Of a DNA stretch of 64,000 nucleotides, positions 51,678 to 60,625 are shown piece by piece; the stretch's first letter is position 1; each line of letters begins with the position of its first letter. Where the stretch lies: positions 1 to 64,000 of the forward strand of contig NZ_FXBB01000014.1 of assembly GCF_900177735.1 (NCBI RefSeq). Reading direction: 5' to 3'. The notes beneath the pieces are model-generated. The model was given only the letters and a program-made list of their open reading frames with translations. It was not told the DNA's origin and did no database searches. This DNA is from Dethiosulfovibrio salsuginis. GTDB taxonomy: Bacteria; Synergistota; Synergistia; Synergistales; Dethiosulfovibrionaceae. A program made the translations under genes and the position numbers.

Positions 51678-52564
51678 CCTTAAATGAAATACTGGCCTTC
51701 GCTACAGATAAAAATAATTTTAAATCCATAGGCAATTACGCTTGTTTTTGTCTTCACTACTTGGAGTTCGTCAAAAAGGGACTTCAGGCCGTCATAGTCT
51801 CAAGGAACGAACACCATTATAGGTTTTTTCAGTACAAGGATGATGGAACCTACAATGTCACTAGGCCTATCAACAGCTTACTGATGCTCCCGTACGAGAC
51901 TTTTGATTTAGAAAGAGATGCTTTCTTGAAGTTAATACGAGATATCAAGGCAGAGGATGTCAGGCAAGAGAAAAACAGGGCCCTCATCAACAATTTCATA
52001 TATACCTGCCAGCAATCTATAGGTGCTGCATTGGATGGCTTACCAGCTAACAGGTCCAATGCCGCCAGAAAAATAAACGGAGATCTTTTCGAGAACCTTG
52101 TTCGTTTAGTCCTCTCCGAGATAGGCGTAGACGCTTCCTGTGGTCTATCATCCTTACCGGTCAAAATAAACGGGGAAGAGGCCTTTCGGATGAACTATCA
52201 GCATGATCTTATCCTCAGGTCAGAAGGACAAATAAAAGCCATCGGTTCGGTTAAAACGTCCAGCAAGGATAGACTAGACAAAATATTCATAGACAAGTTT
52301 TTGTATAACAGGCTCACCGATTCTAGCACCCCTCACTTCGCCGTGTTTTTAAACGATGTGCAGAGGTCCGGCAGAGAAGGGCGATACGGAGTGAGCGCAA
52401 CGTTTCTAAAAGGGCATTTCAAAGGATACACGGTGAAGCTAAACCCCCTTGATGGGGTGTATTATTTCGATATAAGGCCAAATATGGTCTCCGAGGATAT
52501 CCTAAAAGACCACATAAAAACCTTTGATCGTCTAATAATAGATGATATATGGCGATTTATATGA
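51674..52564 (+). CDS. Putative type II restriction endonuclease
   Basis: The 296-residue product has no family name I can give, but holds a probable PD-(D/E)XK core: a helix with Glu in NGDLFENLVRLVLSEIGVDA, then YQHDLILRSEGQIKAIGSVK and TSSKDRLDKIFIDKF. This gives E...D...xVK order, with Ser in place of the usual E/D before the VK. It overlaps the methyltransferase gene by 4 bases (ATGA), the usual R-M organisation. Codon use is more A+T-rich than that of the surrounding lipid A genes. A role as the restriction partner is inference from position and motif. Confidence 0.7.
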   Translation: MTLNEILAFATDKNNFKSIGNYACFCLHYLEFVKKGLQAVIVSRNEHHYRFFQYKDDGTYNVTRPINSLLMLPYETFDLERDAFLKLIRDIKAEDVRQEKNRALINNFIYTCQQSIGAALDGLPANRSNAARKINGDLFENLVRLVLSEIGVDASCGLSSLPVKINGEEAFRMNYQHDLILRSEGQIKAIGSVKTSSKDRLDKIFIDKFLYNRLTDSSTPHFAVFLNDVQRSGREGRYGVSATFLKGHFKGYTVKLNPLDGVYYFDIRPNMVSEDILKDHIKTFDRLIIDDIWRFI

Positions 52565-52595
52565 CTATATTAAAGATATAAAGGGAGGTAACAAC

Positions 52596-53798
52596 ATGGC
52601 AATCAGCAGAGAACTTATAGAGAACTTCTATCGCAACCTCGACGATCGGTCTAGGGCTTCACTGGACTCGGCGGTGGATAAAATGGTGGAGGTCAAAAAG
52701 CGGGGCGGCAAGATAGTGGTGGCTTCCGGCAGTGGGCCTAACCTCCACGAAGGGGTGACCACCCTGGTCGCTGAGCTCATGGACAAAGGCATAATCGACG
52801 GAGTGACCACCAGCTCTGCGGTTATAGGTCACGAAATGGCGGGAACCCTGGACAGGGTGAAGATGTGCGACGCCTCCCAGCTCGGCCTACCGGAGGAGAA
52901 AATGCCCAGAGGCAACGTCTTTGAGTTCACCAGGATGACCGAGGAGGAGAGAAACGTCCTCAGGAAGAACATGGTCTTAGACGAAGAGCTCCTCTCCAAA
53001 GAGGACGAAGTCGACGGCCACGACGTCGTAAAGGCGGCGGGCAACATGGCCTATCCTATGGGTCTCTGGAACGAGATCCTCGCCAACGAGATACTGGACA
53101 TAGCCAGGACCTACGGCCTTACCTTCGAGGAGGTCGCTGGCTGGGGGGCCGACCGCAGGACCATGATAGGCATAGGGGCTGAAAAGGGCCTGCCTGTAAT
53201 CGTCAGCATACCTCAGATGGTCGGAGGGGGGGCAATCGGCCTCGCCATAGGTGACAGCGTCCCCATCTCCAACCGCTCCATGAGGCTTGCGAGAATGCTC
53301 GACGACGCGGACATCATAATAGAATCGGCCATAGCCCTCTCCCAGGAGCTCCACGACGGCCCCTTCGAGAACTATACCGGACACGGCATATGGGCCTGGT
53401 GGAAGGGGTTCAACACCTTCCACATGAGGGACAAGACCCTCATCCGAATCGATTTAGACGAAAACCTTAGAAAGGCCCAGGACCAGCAGAGACACAACGC
53501 CCAGATCCAGGAGGCCATAGACAAAGGCCTTCCTAAGACCAAAATATCCGGCATACCCTTCCGAATGGAGATGTCCGCCTTCGCCAGACACGAGGGAAGC
53601 ATACCTATAATAGGGGACATAGGAGAGGTATGGCCCGTCATGGCCCTTAAGGTCGCCGACGCCCTTGGGATAGAGCTGGAGTTCATGAGCTACAAACAGG
53701 AGACCGACGAAGGCAAGGCCGTTAGGGAATGGATAGTCGACGAGATTCGTCCCATAGACCCGGAGGCTATGAGGAAGAAGGCCTCTGAGTGGAGATAG
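52596..53798 (+). CDS. Unknown protein, deoxyhypusine-synthase-like features
   Basis: The 400-residue product from ATG 52596 (GGGAGG 10 bases upstream) is not one I can name. Gly-rich segments GGKIVVASGSGPNLHEGVTT, DGVTTSSAVIGHEMAGTLDR and later GGGAIGLAIGDSVPISNRSM, plus AGWGADRRTMIGIGAEKGLP, recall the NAD-dependent deoxyhypusine synthase/ornithine-cyclodeaminase C-terminal fold. No signal peptide. It overlaps the kdsB start by 10 bases, so it is co-translated with Kdo genes. The fold assignment is inference and the role in LPS is unproven. Confidence 0.6.
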   Translation: MAISRELIENFYRNLDDRSRASLDSAVDKMVEVKKRGGKIVVASGSGPNLHEGVTTLVAELMDKGIIDGVTTSSAVIGHEMAGTLDRVKMCDASQLGLPEEKMPRGNVFEFTRMTEEERNVLRKNMVLDEELLSKEDEVDGHDVVKAAGNMAYPMGLWNEILANEILDIARTYGLTFEEVAGWGADRRTMIGIGAEKGLPVIVSIPQMVGGGAIGLAIGDSVPISNRSMRLARMLDDADIIIESAIALSQELHDGPFENYTGHGIWAWWKGFNTFHMRDKTLIRIDLDENLRKAQDQQRHNAQIQEAIDKGLPKTKISGIPFRMEMSAFARHEGSIPIIGDIGEVWPVMALKVADALGIELEFMSYKQETDEGKAVREWIVDEIRPIDPEAMRKKASEWR

Positions 53799-54517
53799 TC
53801 GTAGTCATTCCCGCCAGATACGGCTCCTCCCGACTGCCCGGCAAGCCCCTGTGTGACCTAGGGGGCAAGCCCGTCGTTCAGCACGTATACGAAAGGGCCT
53901 CAAAGGCCAGAGGTGTGGGAAGGACTCTGGTTGCAACAGACGACGAGCGGATCGCCCAGGCGGTCCGCTCCTTCGATGGGGAGGTCGTCATGACCTCCAG
54001 TGACCACCCTAACGGGACCTGCCGAGTGGCGGAGGTGGTGAAGGACATAGACTGCGACGGCGTGATAAACGTCCAGGGAGACGAGCCCTTTATCGATCCT
54101 GTCCTGATAGAGCAGTTGGTAACAGCTATGGAGGGGAATCCAAATATCCCTATGTTCTCCCTCAGATACCCTCTGGAGGAAAACGAATGGGACAACCCCA
54201 ACAGGGTGAAGGTGGTCGTAGGGAAGGGGGACATGGCCCTCTACTTCAGCCGGTATCCCATCCCCTACCGCCGAGTGCCAGGCTGTCCGGTGTACGGCCA
54301 TCTGGGGATATACGGCTACCGTCGGGGCTTTCTGGACCTGTACTCCAAGATGGACCCCACTCCCCTTTCGGAGAGCGAGTCGCTGGAGCAGCTCAGGGTA
54401 CTGGAACAGGGCTACCCCATAATGGTCCCTCTGGCAAAAGGGGACCACGCCCCTGGCATAGACACCCAGTCGGACCTGGACTGGGCCAGATCGGTCATAG
54501 GAGGAAACAAACCATGA
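53789..54517 (+). CDS. kdsB: CMP-Kdo synthetase KdsB
   Basis: KdsB activates Kdo with CTP for WaaA. The 242-residue product has VVVIPARYGSSRLPGKPLCD, LVATDDERIAQAVRSFDGEV, VINVQGDEPFIDPVLIEQLV, MALYFSRYPIPYRRVP, HLGIYGYRRGFLDLYSKMDP and the C-terminal ESLEQLRVLEQGYPIMV and GIDTQSDLDWARSVI. All family motifs are intact. GTG 53789 lies within the preceding gene. larC follows with ATGA overlap. Confidence 0.95.
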   Translation: MEIVVVIPARYGSSRLPGKPLCDLGGKPVVQHVYERASKARGVGRTLVATDDERIAQAVRSFDGEVVMTSSDHPNGTCRVAEVVKDIDCDGVINVQGDEPFIDPVLIEQLVTAMEGNPNIPMFSLRYPLEENEWDNPNRVKVVVGKGDMALYFSRYPIPYRRVPGCPVYGHLGIYGYRRGFLDLYSKMDPTPLSESESLEQLRVLEQGYPIMVPLAKGDHAPGIDTQSDLDWARSVIGGNKP

Positions 54518-55770
54518 AAACCCTGTATCTCGACTGTTTCGCCGGAATAGCGGGAGATATGTTTCTGGGAGCCATAATAGACCTAGGGCTCTTCCCCGTT
54601 GAGGGCTTTATCGACGCCATGAAGGGCCTAGCCCTGGACGGATACTCTATATCCGTCGAAAAAGGCATCAGGAAGGGCATTTCCGGCACGGACATCAAGG
54701 TGATCGAGGAAGATCACCACCACCACCACGACGAAGATCACCACCATCACCACGACGAAGATCACCACCATCACCACCACCATCGTCATCTGTCGGACAT
54801 AATCGCCATATTGGACCGCTCTACCCTGCCGGAGGAGGTAAGGTCCCGCTCGGCACTGGCCTTCAGGCTCCTGGCGGAAGCTGAGGCGGAGGTCCACGGC
54901 ACCGACGTCGAATCGATCCACTTTCACGAGGTCGGAGCCATAGACTCTATCGTCGACGTGGTAGGTGGCTTTATGGCTTTACACATGGCGGCCATAGACA
55001 GGGTATGCTCCTCTCCGGTCAACGTAGGGTCGGGCACCGTCAAATGCGCCCACGGAGTTATGCCCGTCCCCGCCCCTGCCACAGCGAAGCTTCTTGCCGG
55101 AATGCCTATAGTATCTCAGGGAGATCCCATCGAGAGGACCACTCCCACCGGTGCCCTGATGCTGAAGGTCCTCTGCGACTCCTTCGGCTCCATGCCCTCT
55201 GGGACGATAAAGGCAACAGGCCACGGCCTCGGCGACAGAGACACCGAACTTCCCAACCTGCTGAGGGCCGTAATAATCGAAGAGGGCAAAGTAGGTACCC
55301 CCTGGATACCGGGCCAGGCTTCCGTTTTAGAGGCCAACCTAGACGACATGAACCCCCAGGACCTTCCTATAGCCATGGATCACCTCTTTCAGGCCGGGGC
55401 CTGGGACGTATTCTTCACCTCGATCATCATGAAGAAAAATCGACCGGGAATCAGGATAACCTGCGTTGGCCCGGTGGATCTGGAGGAAAAACTGGCGGAG
55501 ACGATCCTCAGACACACAACCTCAATAGGGGTCCGTTGCAGGATAGAGAGCCGCTACACCCTGAGAAGGGAGGAAAAAACCGAGCTGACCTCCCTTGGGC
55601 CGGTCAGGGTGAAAAGCTCTTTCTGGGGAAAAGAGCTTTTCCAGAGAACTTTAGAGCATGATGACTTGAAAGACCTGTCGGAAAGACATAACATACCCTT
55701 GACGGAGCTTAGAGATATTCTGACGTCAGAATTAGGGGGCTTGGATAATGAATACCGACATGACCGATAA
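54514..55770 (+). CDS. larC: Nickel insertase LarC with His-rich tract
   Basis: LarC inserts nickel into the pyridinium bisthiocarboxylic mononucleotide cofactor (NPN) of lactate racemase and relatives. The 418-residue product from ATG 54514 has the family start MKTLYLDCFAGIAGDMFLGA, a His/Asp/Glu repeat (about residues 65-92), then SIHFHEVGAIDSIVDVVGGF, PVNVGSGTVKCAHGVMPVPA, PATAKLLAGMPIV and ERTTPTGALMLKVLCDSFGS, and in the C-terminal part LEANLDDMNPQDLPIAMDHL. No frameshift is seen, unlike some LarC genes. LarB, LarE and a racemase are absent from this window. Confidence 0.92.
   Translation: MKTLYLDCFAGIAGDMFLGAIIDLGLFPVEGFIDAMKGLALDGYSISVEKGIRKGISGTDIKVIEEDHHHHHDEDHHHHHDEDHHHHHHHRHLSDIIAILDRSTLPEEVRSRSALAFRLLAEAEAEVHGTDVESIHFHEVGAIDSIVDVVGGFMALHMAAIDRVCSSPVNVGSGTVKCAHGVMPVPAPATAKLLAGMPIVSQGDPIERTTPTGALMLKVLCDSFGSMPSGTIKATGHGLGDRDTELPNLLRAVIIEEGKVGTPWIPGQASVLEANLDDMNPQDLPIAMDHLFQAGAWDVFFTSIIMKKNRPGIRITCVGPVDLEEKLAETILRHTTSIGVRCRIESRYTLRREEKTELTSLGPVRVKSSFWGKELFQRTLEHDDLKDLSERHNIPLTELRDILTSELGGLDNEYRHDR
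54709..54789 (+). repeat. 24-bp tandem repeats encoding His-rich metal site
   Basis: Three units of 24 bases start at 54709, 54733 and 54757. Each encodes Glu-Asp then five or more His and a final Asp (EDHHHHHD type), the last running on to HHHHHHHRH. The tract interrupts LarC in a loop region and would bind nickel or zinc. Slippage or unequal exchange between units is likely. Confidence 0.85.
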
Positions 55771-56920
55771 AATTGCGCTTGTGGTGATCCTCTCCGACGG
55801 GATAAGGGGGCATCTTTTCCAGAGCAGAGGCATAGCCCATTGGATAGAGGCCCTTTGCGGTGCAAAGGTGATAGAGTTGGAAGTCCCCCTATACAGGGGC
55901 TGGAAAAGGGCCTGGATACTCAAGGCCATGGGGAAGGTGCTGGCCCGGGGAGACCGGCTGACCGCCAGACACTGGCTTGACTGGACCGGAGACGAGGGGC
56001 AGACGATCCTGGACTCCTACCGCCTTGCGATGGACGGCTTAAACGTGGATGGCGGGAGGACCATGGTCATATCTACCGGAAGCTCCGCCGCCCCCTTCTG
56101 CCTCGCTCTGGCGAGGATCATGGGAGGTAAAAGCTGCACCGTAATGACACCGTCTGTAATAGGGACCGATCCCTTCGACTACGCAGTGGTTCCCTCTCAC
56201 GACGGAGAGCCCGAGAGGGCCCTAATAACTCTGGGAGCTCCTAACTCGGTGACAGAGGAAAAAATAGAGGTGGGGGCTAAGGAGCTATTCTCCCTATACC
56301 CTCCGAAAGGAGAGGGGGAAAAGTGGGGCCTCCTCATAGGCGGAGACGACCAGAACTATCAGATCGATCCATACTGGGCGGACATGACCATCGGGGTGAT
56401 GCTCCGTATAGCCGAGGAGAAAGAGGTATCCCTTTACATAACCACCTCTCGCAGGACCTGCCCCGAGACCGAGGCCAAGATCAAAGAGGTCTGTAAGGGA
56501 AGCGAAAAGGTCTCTATGGTCCTGCTGGCCTCGGAGGACGATTTTAACCCCGTTCCCGGGATTCTCGGAGGTTGTCAGAGGGTCTTCTGTACAGAGGATT
56601 CTGTTTCCATGATATCCGAAGCGGCCACCTCAGGAACCAGAACCTACCTCCTGAGGGTCGGCAGAAAAAAAGGCTGGAGAAAAGCCCTTCAGGACATAAC
56701 CGTCAAACTGGTCGAATGGAAGGCCCTGAAGGAAAAACACCTCTGGGGAGCCCCCAGATTCGATATGATGATAGATCGATTCAAAGAAAGGGGACTTCTC
56801 ACCGAGATGCCCTCGGACGTCATGGCCTGGCGTCCTATGTTGGACAGGCCTGCCGGACTCTCCATAGATTTCAACGAGGCCCAGAGGGCAGCTAGGTGGA
56901 TATTGGAGAACTGGAGATGA
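55748..56920 (+). CDS. ELM1/DUF1022 family GT-B-like protein
   Basis: The 390-residue product matches the mitochondrial-fission ELM1-like family (PF06258), bacterial members of which are uncharacterised and often near LPS genes. It shows VVILSDGIRGHLFQSRGIAH, VISTGSSAAPFCLALARIMG, TPSVIGTDPFDYAVVPSHDG, GLLIGGDDQNYQI and RVFCTEDSVSMISEAATSGT. ATG 55748 follows AGGGGG and overlaps larC by 23 bases; ATG 55760 is an alternative. Function in the envelope is inference from context. Confidence 0.8.
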   Translation: MNTDMTDKIALVVILSDGIRGHLFQSRGIAHWIEALCGAKVIELEVPLYRGWKRAWILKAMGKVLARGDRLTARHWLDWTGDEGQTILDSYRLAMDGLNVDGGRTMVISTGSSAAPFCLALARIMGGKSCTVMTPSVIGTDPFDYAVVPSHDGEPERALITLGAPNSVTEEKIEVGAKELFSLYPPKGEGEKWGLLIGGDDQNYQIDPYWADMTIGVMLRIAEEKEVSLYITTSRRTCPETEAKIKEVCKGSEKVSMVLLASEDDFNPVPGILGGCQRVFCTEDSVSMISEAATSGTRTYLLRVGRKKGWRKALQDITVKLVEWKALKEKHLWGAPRFDMMIDRFKERGLLTEMPSDVMAWRPMLDRPAGLSIDFNEAQRAARWILENWR

Positions 56921-57912
56921 AAATCGTCCACCTGCTCCCGGGCCTTGAGGTGGGAGGGGTGGAAACCCACGTGGTCGACCTGGCCTCGGAGCAGGCCAGG
57001 TCGGGCCACCGAGTCACGGTTGTATCCGGTGGCGGCCGAATGGTGTCTCAGCTACACCCCGACGTCACCCACATAACCATGGCGGTTCACAGAAAAAACC
57101 CCATTACCGGAGCCATCTGCGCAGTCAAACTGGCGTGGATGGCTCGGTCTAAGGGCTGGGACGTGCTTCACGCACACTCCAGGGTTCCCGCCTGGATAGC
57201 CTGGTGGACCTCTACTATTTCAGGCGTTCCCTTCATAGTGACCTGTCACGGCATATACTCGCTGAACGCCGGTCTAACCCCATACCGCCATGCGGATGGG
57301 GCTATCTGCGTCTCCAAGGCTGTGATGGATCATCAGAGGGACTGGCTCCCGACCAGGACCGCCGTCATAAAAAACGGCATACCCGACCCTGGGGTAAGGT
57401 GGAGCCCGAAAGAGGGCGGCCCATTCAGGTTTCTGTTTGTCGGACGGCTCACGAAGGTGAAGGGAATCGACTTTCTTATATCGGCCTTCCTCCCGATGGC
57501 GAACAGGCAGGACTGGGTTCTCGATATAGCGGGAGAGGGGCCACTTGAGGAAGAGCTCAGGGAAAAGGTGGCCTCCGCCGGTCTGGGAGACCGAATATCC
57601 TTTCTTGGCTACAGAGACGACGTGGCGGAGCTGCTGTCTAAAAGCCACTGCTGTCTATTTCCCTCCAGGAGCGAAGGGGCGGGTCTGGTCCTCCTGACCG
57701 CTCTGGCGGTGGGGACCCCGGTGATAGCCTCCGACCTGCCCGCCTTCAGGGAGACCCTGGACGATAGGTCCCTTATCCCCATGGAGGCCTCTGTCTGGAC
57801 CGACAGGCTAGCTAACGCCATAGACCACCCCGACAGCCCCCAGCCTACCTCACCTCCTAGGTCCATTCATGATATGGCTGTTGAGGTGGGAGAGTTTTAC
57901 GTCACGAAATAG
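56917..57912 (+). CDS. Glycosyltransferase family 4 (GT-B)
   Basis: The 331-residue product has the GT4 layout: MKIVHLLPGLEVGGVETHVV at the start, a middle LHAHSRVPAWIAWWTS and VTCHGIYSLNAGLTPYRHAD, and a C-terminal nucleotide-sugar domain with FRFLFVGRLTKVKGIDFLIS, LDIAGEGPLEEELREKVASA and FPSRSEGAGLVLLTALAVGT (EX7E-like region). It probably adds a sugar to LPS core or a surface glycan. ATG 56917 overlaps the preceding stop. It is the last gene of the envelope operon, 21 bases before the nucleotidyltransferase gene. Confidence 0.88.
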   Translation: MKIVHLLPGLEVGGVETHVVDLASEQARSGHRVTVVSGGGRMVSQLHPDVTHITMAVHRKNPITGAICAVKLAWMARSKGWDVLHAHSRVPAWIAWWTSTISGVPFIVTCHGIYSLNAGLTPYRHADGAICVSKAVMDHQRDWLPTRTAVIKNGIPDPGVRWSPKEGGPFRFLFVGRLTKVKGIDFLISAFLPMANRQDWVLDIAGEGPLEEELREKVASAGLGDRISFLGYRDDVAELLSKSHCCLFPSRSEGAGLVLLTALAVGTPVIASDLPAFRETLDDRSLIPMEASVWTDRLANAIDHPDSPQPTSPPRSIHDMAVEVGEFYVTK

Positions 57913-57933
57913 ACTCGAGAGGAGGTCTCCGGT

Positions 57934-58287
57934 TTGAGAATGGATCACACAAAAGATTTTTTGCTCGACATAAGAAAAGCGGTTGATGCCGTGCTAAAAA
58001 GTGGCCTAGATATAGAGGCGATCTATCTTTTTGGGTCTTACGCCTACGGAGAGCCTAACGAGGCTTCCGATATCGATCTATACGTCGTCCTTTCCGATGA
58101 CAGCAAATCTCAAATTAGGGCCATCGACGCTATGGAAAAAATCGGAATGGAGATATTTAAATCTGACGTCTACAACGTAGAGATTTTGGCTGGATTTGCC
58201 GACGATTTTCTATCTCGAACTTCTCTGCCCACCATAGAGAAAACCATCTCCGATAAGGGAGTTGTCCTTTATGAGAGAAGCGCCTAA
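57934..58287 (+). CDS. MNT-type minimal nucleotidyltransferase
   Basis: The 117-residue product has the polymerase-beta-like nucleotidyltransferase motif AIYLFGSYAYGEPNEASDID (GS-x10-DxD) followed by LYVV. Proteins of this size normally pair with a HEPN protein as toxin-antitoxin, the MNT protein acting as antitoxin by adenylylating or AMPylating the toxin. No HEPN gene of normal length is next to it. TTG 57934 is preferred, as GAGGAGG ends 8 bases upstream; ATG 57940 is also in frame. Confidence 0.85.
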   Translation: MRMDHTKDFLLDIRKAVDAVLKSGLDIEAIYLFGSYAYGEPNEASDIDLYVVLSDDSKSQIRAIDAMEKIGMEIFKSDVYNVEILAGFADDFLSRTSLPTIEKTISDKGVVLYERSA

Positions 58288-58357
58288 CCAAAATTATATT
58301 TATCTCTCTGAAAATCCTTATAGCCATTCCTAAGATAACCAGAAAGACGGTGTTTTT

Positions 58358-59452
58358 ATGAAGAAAGCTCTAATAACCGGCATCACCGGGCAGGATGGAG
58401 CGTACCTATCGGAGTTCCTGCTCTCCAAGGGCTACGAGGTTCACGGAATGAAACGGCGGTCGTCTTTGTTCAACACCGGCAGGATAGACCACCTGTTCAG
58501 CGACCCCCACGAGGAAAACCGAGGGCTCGTACTCCACTACGGCGACCTGACCGACTCCTCCAACATAATCAGGCTCCTCCAGGAGATAAAGCCCGACGAG
58601 ATATACAACCTGGCGGCACAAAGCCACGTCAAGGTATCTTTCGAGACGCCGGAGTATACCGCCAACGGCGACGGGCTGGGAGTCCTTCGGATCCTTGAGG
58701 CCATACGAATACTGGGTCTGGAGAAGACGACCCGCTTCTACCAGGCATCCACCAGCGAGCTATACGGCAAGGTCCAGGAGATTCCCCAGAGGGAGACCAC
58801 CCCCTTCTACCCCAGAAGCCCCTACGCCGCCGCCAAGCTCTACGGCTACTGGATAACCGTCAACTACCGGGAGGCATACGGCATCTACGGCTGCAACGGC
58901 ATACTGTTCAACCACGAATCACCCCTTCGGGGAGAGACCTTCGTCACCAGAAAGATCACCAGGGCGGTCGCCCGGATCTCCCTGGGCCTTCAGGACAAAA
59001 TATACCTGGGCAACATGGACGCCAAACGGGACTGGGGCCACGCCAGAGACTACGTCGAGGCCATGTGGCTCATGCTCCAGCAGGACACCCCGGACGACTA
59101 CGTCGTCGCCACAGGGGAAACCCACTCGGTCAGGGAGTTCGTGGAGCTATCCTTCAAGGAAGTCGGGATCCCTATAGAGTGGCGTGGAACAGGGGTGGAC
59201 GAGGTTGGATTCGATCCCTCCACCGGAAAGGTCCTGGTCGAGATCGACCCCAGATACTTCAGGCCCACGGAGGTGGAGCTTCTCCTTGGCGACCCCACCA
59301 AGGCAAAGGAGTTGCTGGGCTGGGAGAGGCGAGTCACCTTCCCCGAGCTGGTCAAGGAAATGGTCTCCCACGACCTGGACCTGTTCAAAAAAGACATCCT
59401 CTGCCGGGACGCAGGATACCAGGTATGCCCCTCTATAGAGGACCTGTCTTGA
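58358..59452 (+). CDS. gmd: GDP-mannose 4,6-dehydratase
   Basis: Gmd converts GDP-mannose to GDP-4-keto-6-deoxymannose, the first step to GDP-fucose or GDP-rhamnose. The 364-residue short-chain dehydrogenase has the NADP motif [37 protein letters not shown], the catalytic Thr/Glu-containing [20 protein letters not shown] and [19 protein letters not shown] (YxxxK), plus [23 protein letters not shown] 58358 starts after a 70-base gap with no recognised signal. fcl and manC lie downstream, so GDP-fucose is the probable product. Confidence 0.95.
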   Translation: MKKALITGITGQDGAYLSEFLLSKGYEVHGMKRRSSLFNTGRIDHLFSDPHEENRGLVLHYGDLTDSSNIIRLLQEIKPDEIYNLAAQSHVKVSFETPEYTANGDGLGVLRILEAIRILGLEKTTRFYQASTSELYGKVQEIPQRETTPFYPRSPYAAAKLYGYWITVNYREAYGIYGCNGILFNHESPLRGETFVTRKITRAVARISLGLQDKIYLGNMDAKRDWGHARDYVEAMWLMLQQDTPDDYVVATGETHSVREFVELSFKEVGIPIEWRGTGVDEVGFDPSTGKVLVEIDPRYFRPTEVELLLGDPTKAKELLGWERRVTFPELVKEMVSHDLDLFKKDILCRDAGYQVCPSIEDLS

Positions 59453-59474
59453 TCTAAAAAAGGATGGTGAGCAC

Positions 59475-60521
59475 GTGCTTAAATCGATGGACATAGAAAA
59501 CCTCACCGTTTTCCCTCATGCCCATGTGGATTTTTCCCTCGGTTTAAACGTCATCGTAGGGGAAAACGGAACGGGCAAGAGCCACCTGCTTAAGGCCGCC
59601 TACAGCCTGCTGGCGGTGTCGTCGGAAGGAGGGCGAAAATTCAGGGGAACTACTCCTACCAAAAACTACCTCCAGACGGCGATCGCCGAAAAATTGGTTG
59701 GTGTGTTTCGTCCTGAAACCTTGGGAAGGCTGACCCGTCGTCGTCAGGGCAGGGGAAGGTGCGACATCTCCCTTCGGTTTGATACCTCTGAATGGGATTT
59801 TTCCTGTGGTTTTTCGTCCAACAGCAAGGCGGAGGTCTCGGTGGATAAGATGCCTTCCTCTTGGAGCGATATCGAGCCGGTGTTCTTGCCGACCAGAGAG
59901 CTCATGTCCCTATACACTAACTTCGTAGCCACCTACGATAGACACTACCTCGAGTTCGAGGAAACCTGGAAGGACACCTGTCTTCTTCTAGGTGCTCCTC
60001 TCAGGAAGGGGCCCAGGGAAACCTCCGTAAGGGCTATACTGGACCCACTTGAGGAGGGAATGTCGGGGAAAATTGTAGTCTCCGACGGGAGGATGTATCT
60101 CCAAAAGAGGGATGGTCGGATGGAAATGTACCTCATAGCAGAAGGACACAGAAAGCTCGCCATGATAGCCCATCTTGTGTCGTCGGGGGTCCTAAAGAGG
60201 AATAGCTGCCTCTTCTGGGACGAACCGGAGGCCAACCTTAATCCCAAGTTGGTGAAGCTTGTCGCCGAGACGATCCTCAAACTTTGCGAACAGGGGATAC
60301 AGGTGTTTATATCTACCCACGACCTCTTTTTGCTCAGAGAGCTTGAGCTTAGGAGGCGAGATCACAAAGATGTATCGGTCAGGTTCATCGGGCTTCACGA
60401 AGGGGACGTCGGCGTGAAATTAGAGCAGGGAGACTCGATCGATGACGTCGGAGAAGTCGTATCTCTGGAGGAAAACGCCGACCAGTCCAACCGATATCTG
60501 TCCATGGACTGGCAGGAATAG
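59475..60521 (+). CDS. AAA/ABC-type ATPase of unknown role
   Basis: The 348-residue product is a RecF/SMC-like ATPase: Walker A NVIVGENGTGKSHLLKAAYS (about residues 30-49), a signature-like segment around EGHRKLAMIAHLVSSGVL, and Walker B CLFWDEPEANLNPKLVKLVA (about residue 246) with the H-loop ISTHDLFLLRELELR. No nuclease or transmembrane part is visible. Proteins like this are often one half of two-gene defence-like pairs. It separates gmd from fcl and so looks like an insertion into a sugar operon. GTG 59475 follows AAAAAGGATGG. Confidence 0.82.
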   Translation: MLKSMDIENLTVFPHAHVDFSLGLNVIVGENGTGKSHLLKAAYSLLAVSSEGGRKFRGTTPTKNYLQTAIAEKLVGVFRPETLGRLTRRRQGRGRCDISLRFDTSEWDFSCGFSSNSKAEVSVDKMPSSWSDIEPVFLPTRELMSLYTNFVATYDRHYLEFEETWKDTCLLLGAPLRKGPRETSVRAILDPLEEGMSGKIVVSDGRMYLQKRDGRMEMYLIAEGHRKLAMIAHLVSSGVLKRNSCLFWDEPEANLNPKLVKLVAETILKLCEQGIQVFISTHDLFLLRELELRRRDHKDVSVRFIGLHEGDVGVKLEQGDSIDDVGEVVSLEENADQSNRYLSMDWQE

Positions 60522-60523
60522 TC

Positions 60524-60625
60524 ATGAGCTCTCACGTAGTAGACTCGTTGACCTTTGCGTTTCCCGACGAATGGGTTTTTTTACAGGAGATATTTGTGGA
60601 TTTTACCTTGATGATGGTGTTGTAA
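60524..60625 (+). pseudogene. Possible truncated partner of the ATPase
   Basis: An ORF of 33 codons starts 3 bases after the ATPase stop: MSSHVVDSLTFAFPDEW, then an abrupt tail VFLQEIFVDFTLMMVL. The FxFPDxW beginning resembles, from memory, the start of the conserved partner protein that follows similar ATPase genes, but here it ends after 33 residues. The 134-base gap to fcl holds only this and an AAAATTG-rich leader. It may be the remnant of a deleted gene. Confidence 0.35.

Noticed and set aside
54187-54513. N-terminal extension of larC inside kdsB
   Set aside because: Overlaps conserved KdsB codons; LarC starts at MKTLYLDCFAG.
54709-54789. Short tandem repeats as a regulatory element
   Set aside because: They are in frame in larC and encode a plain His/Asp/Glu metal site.
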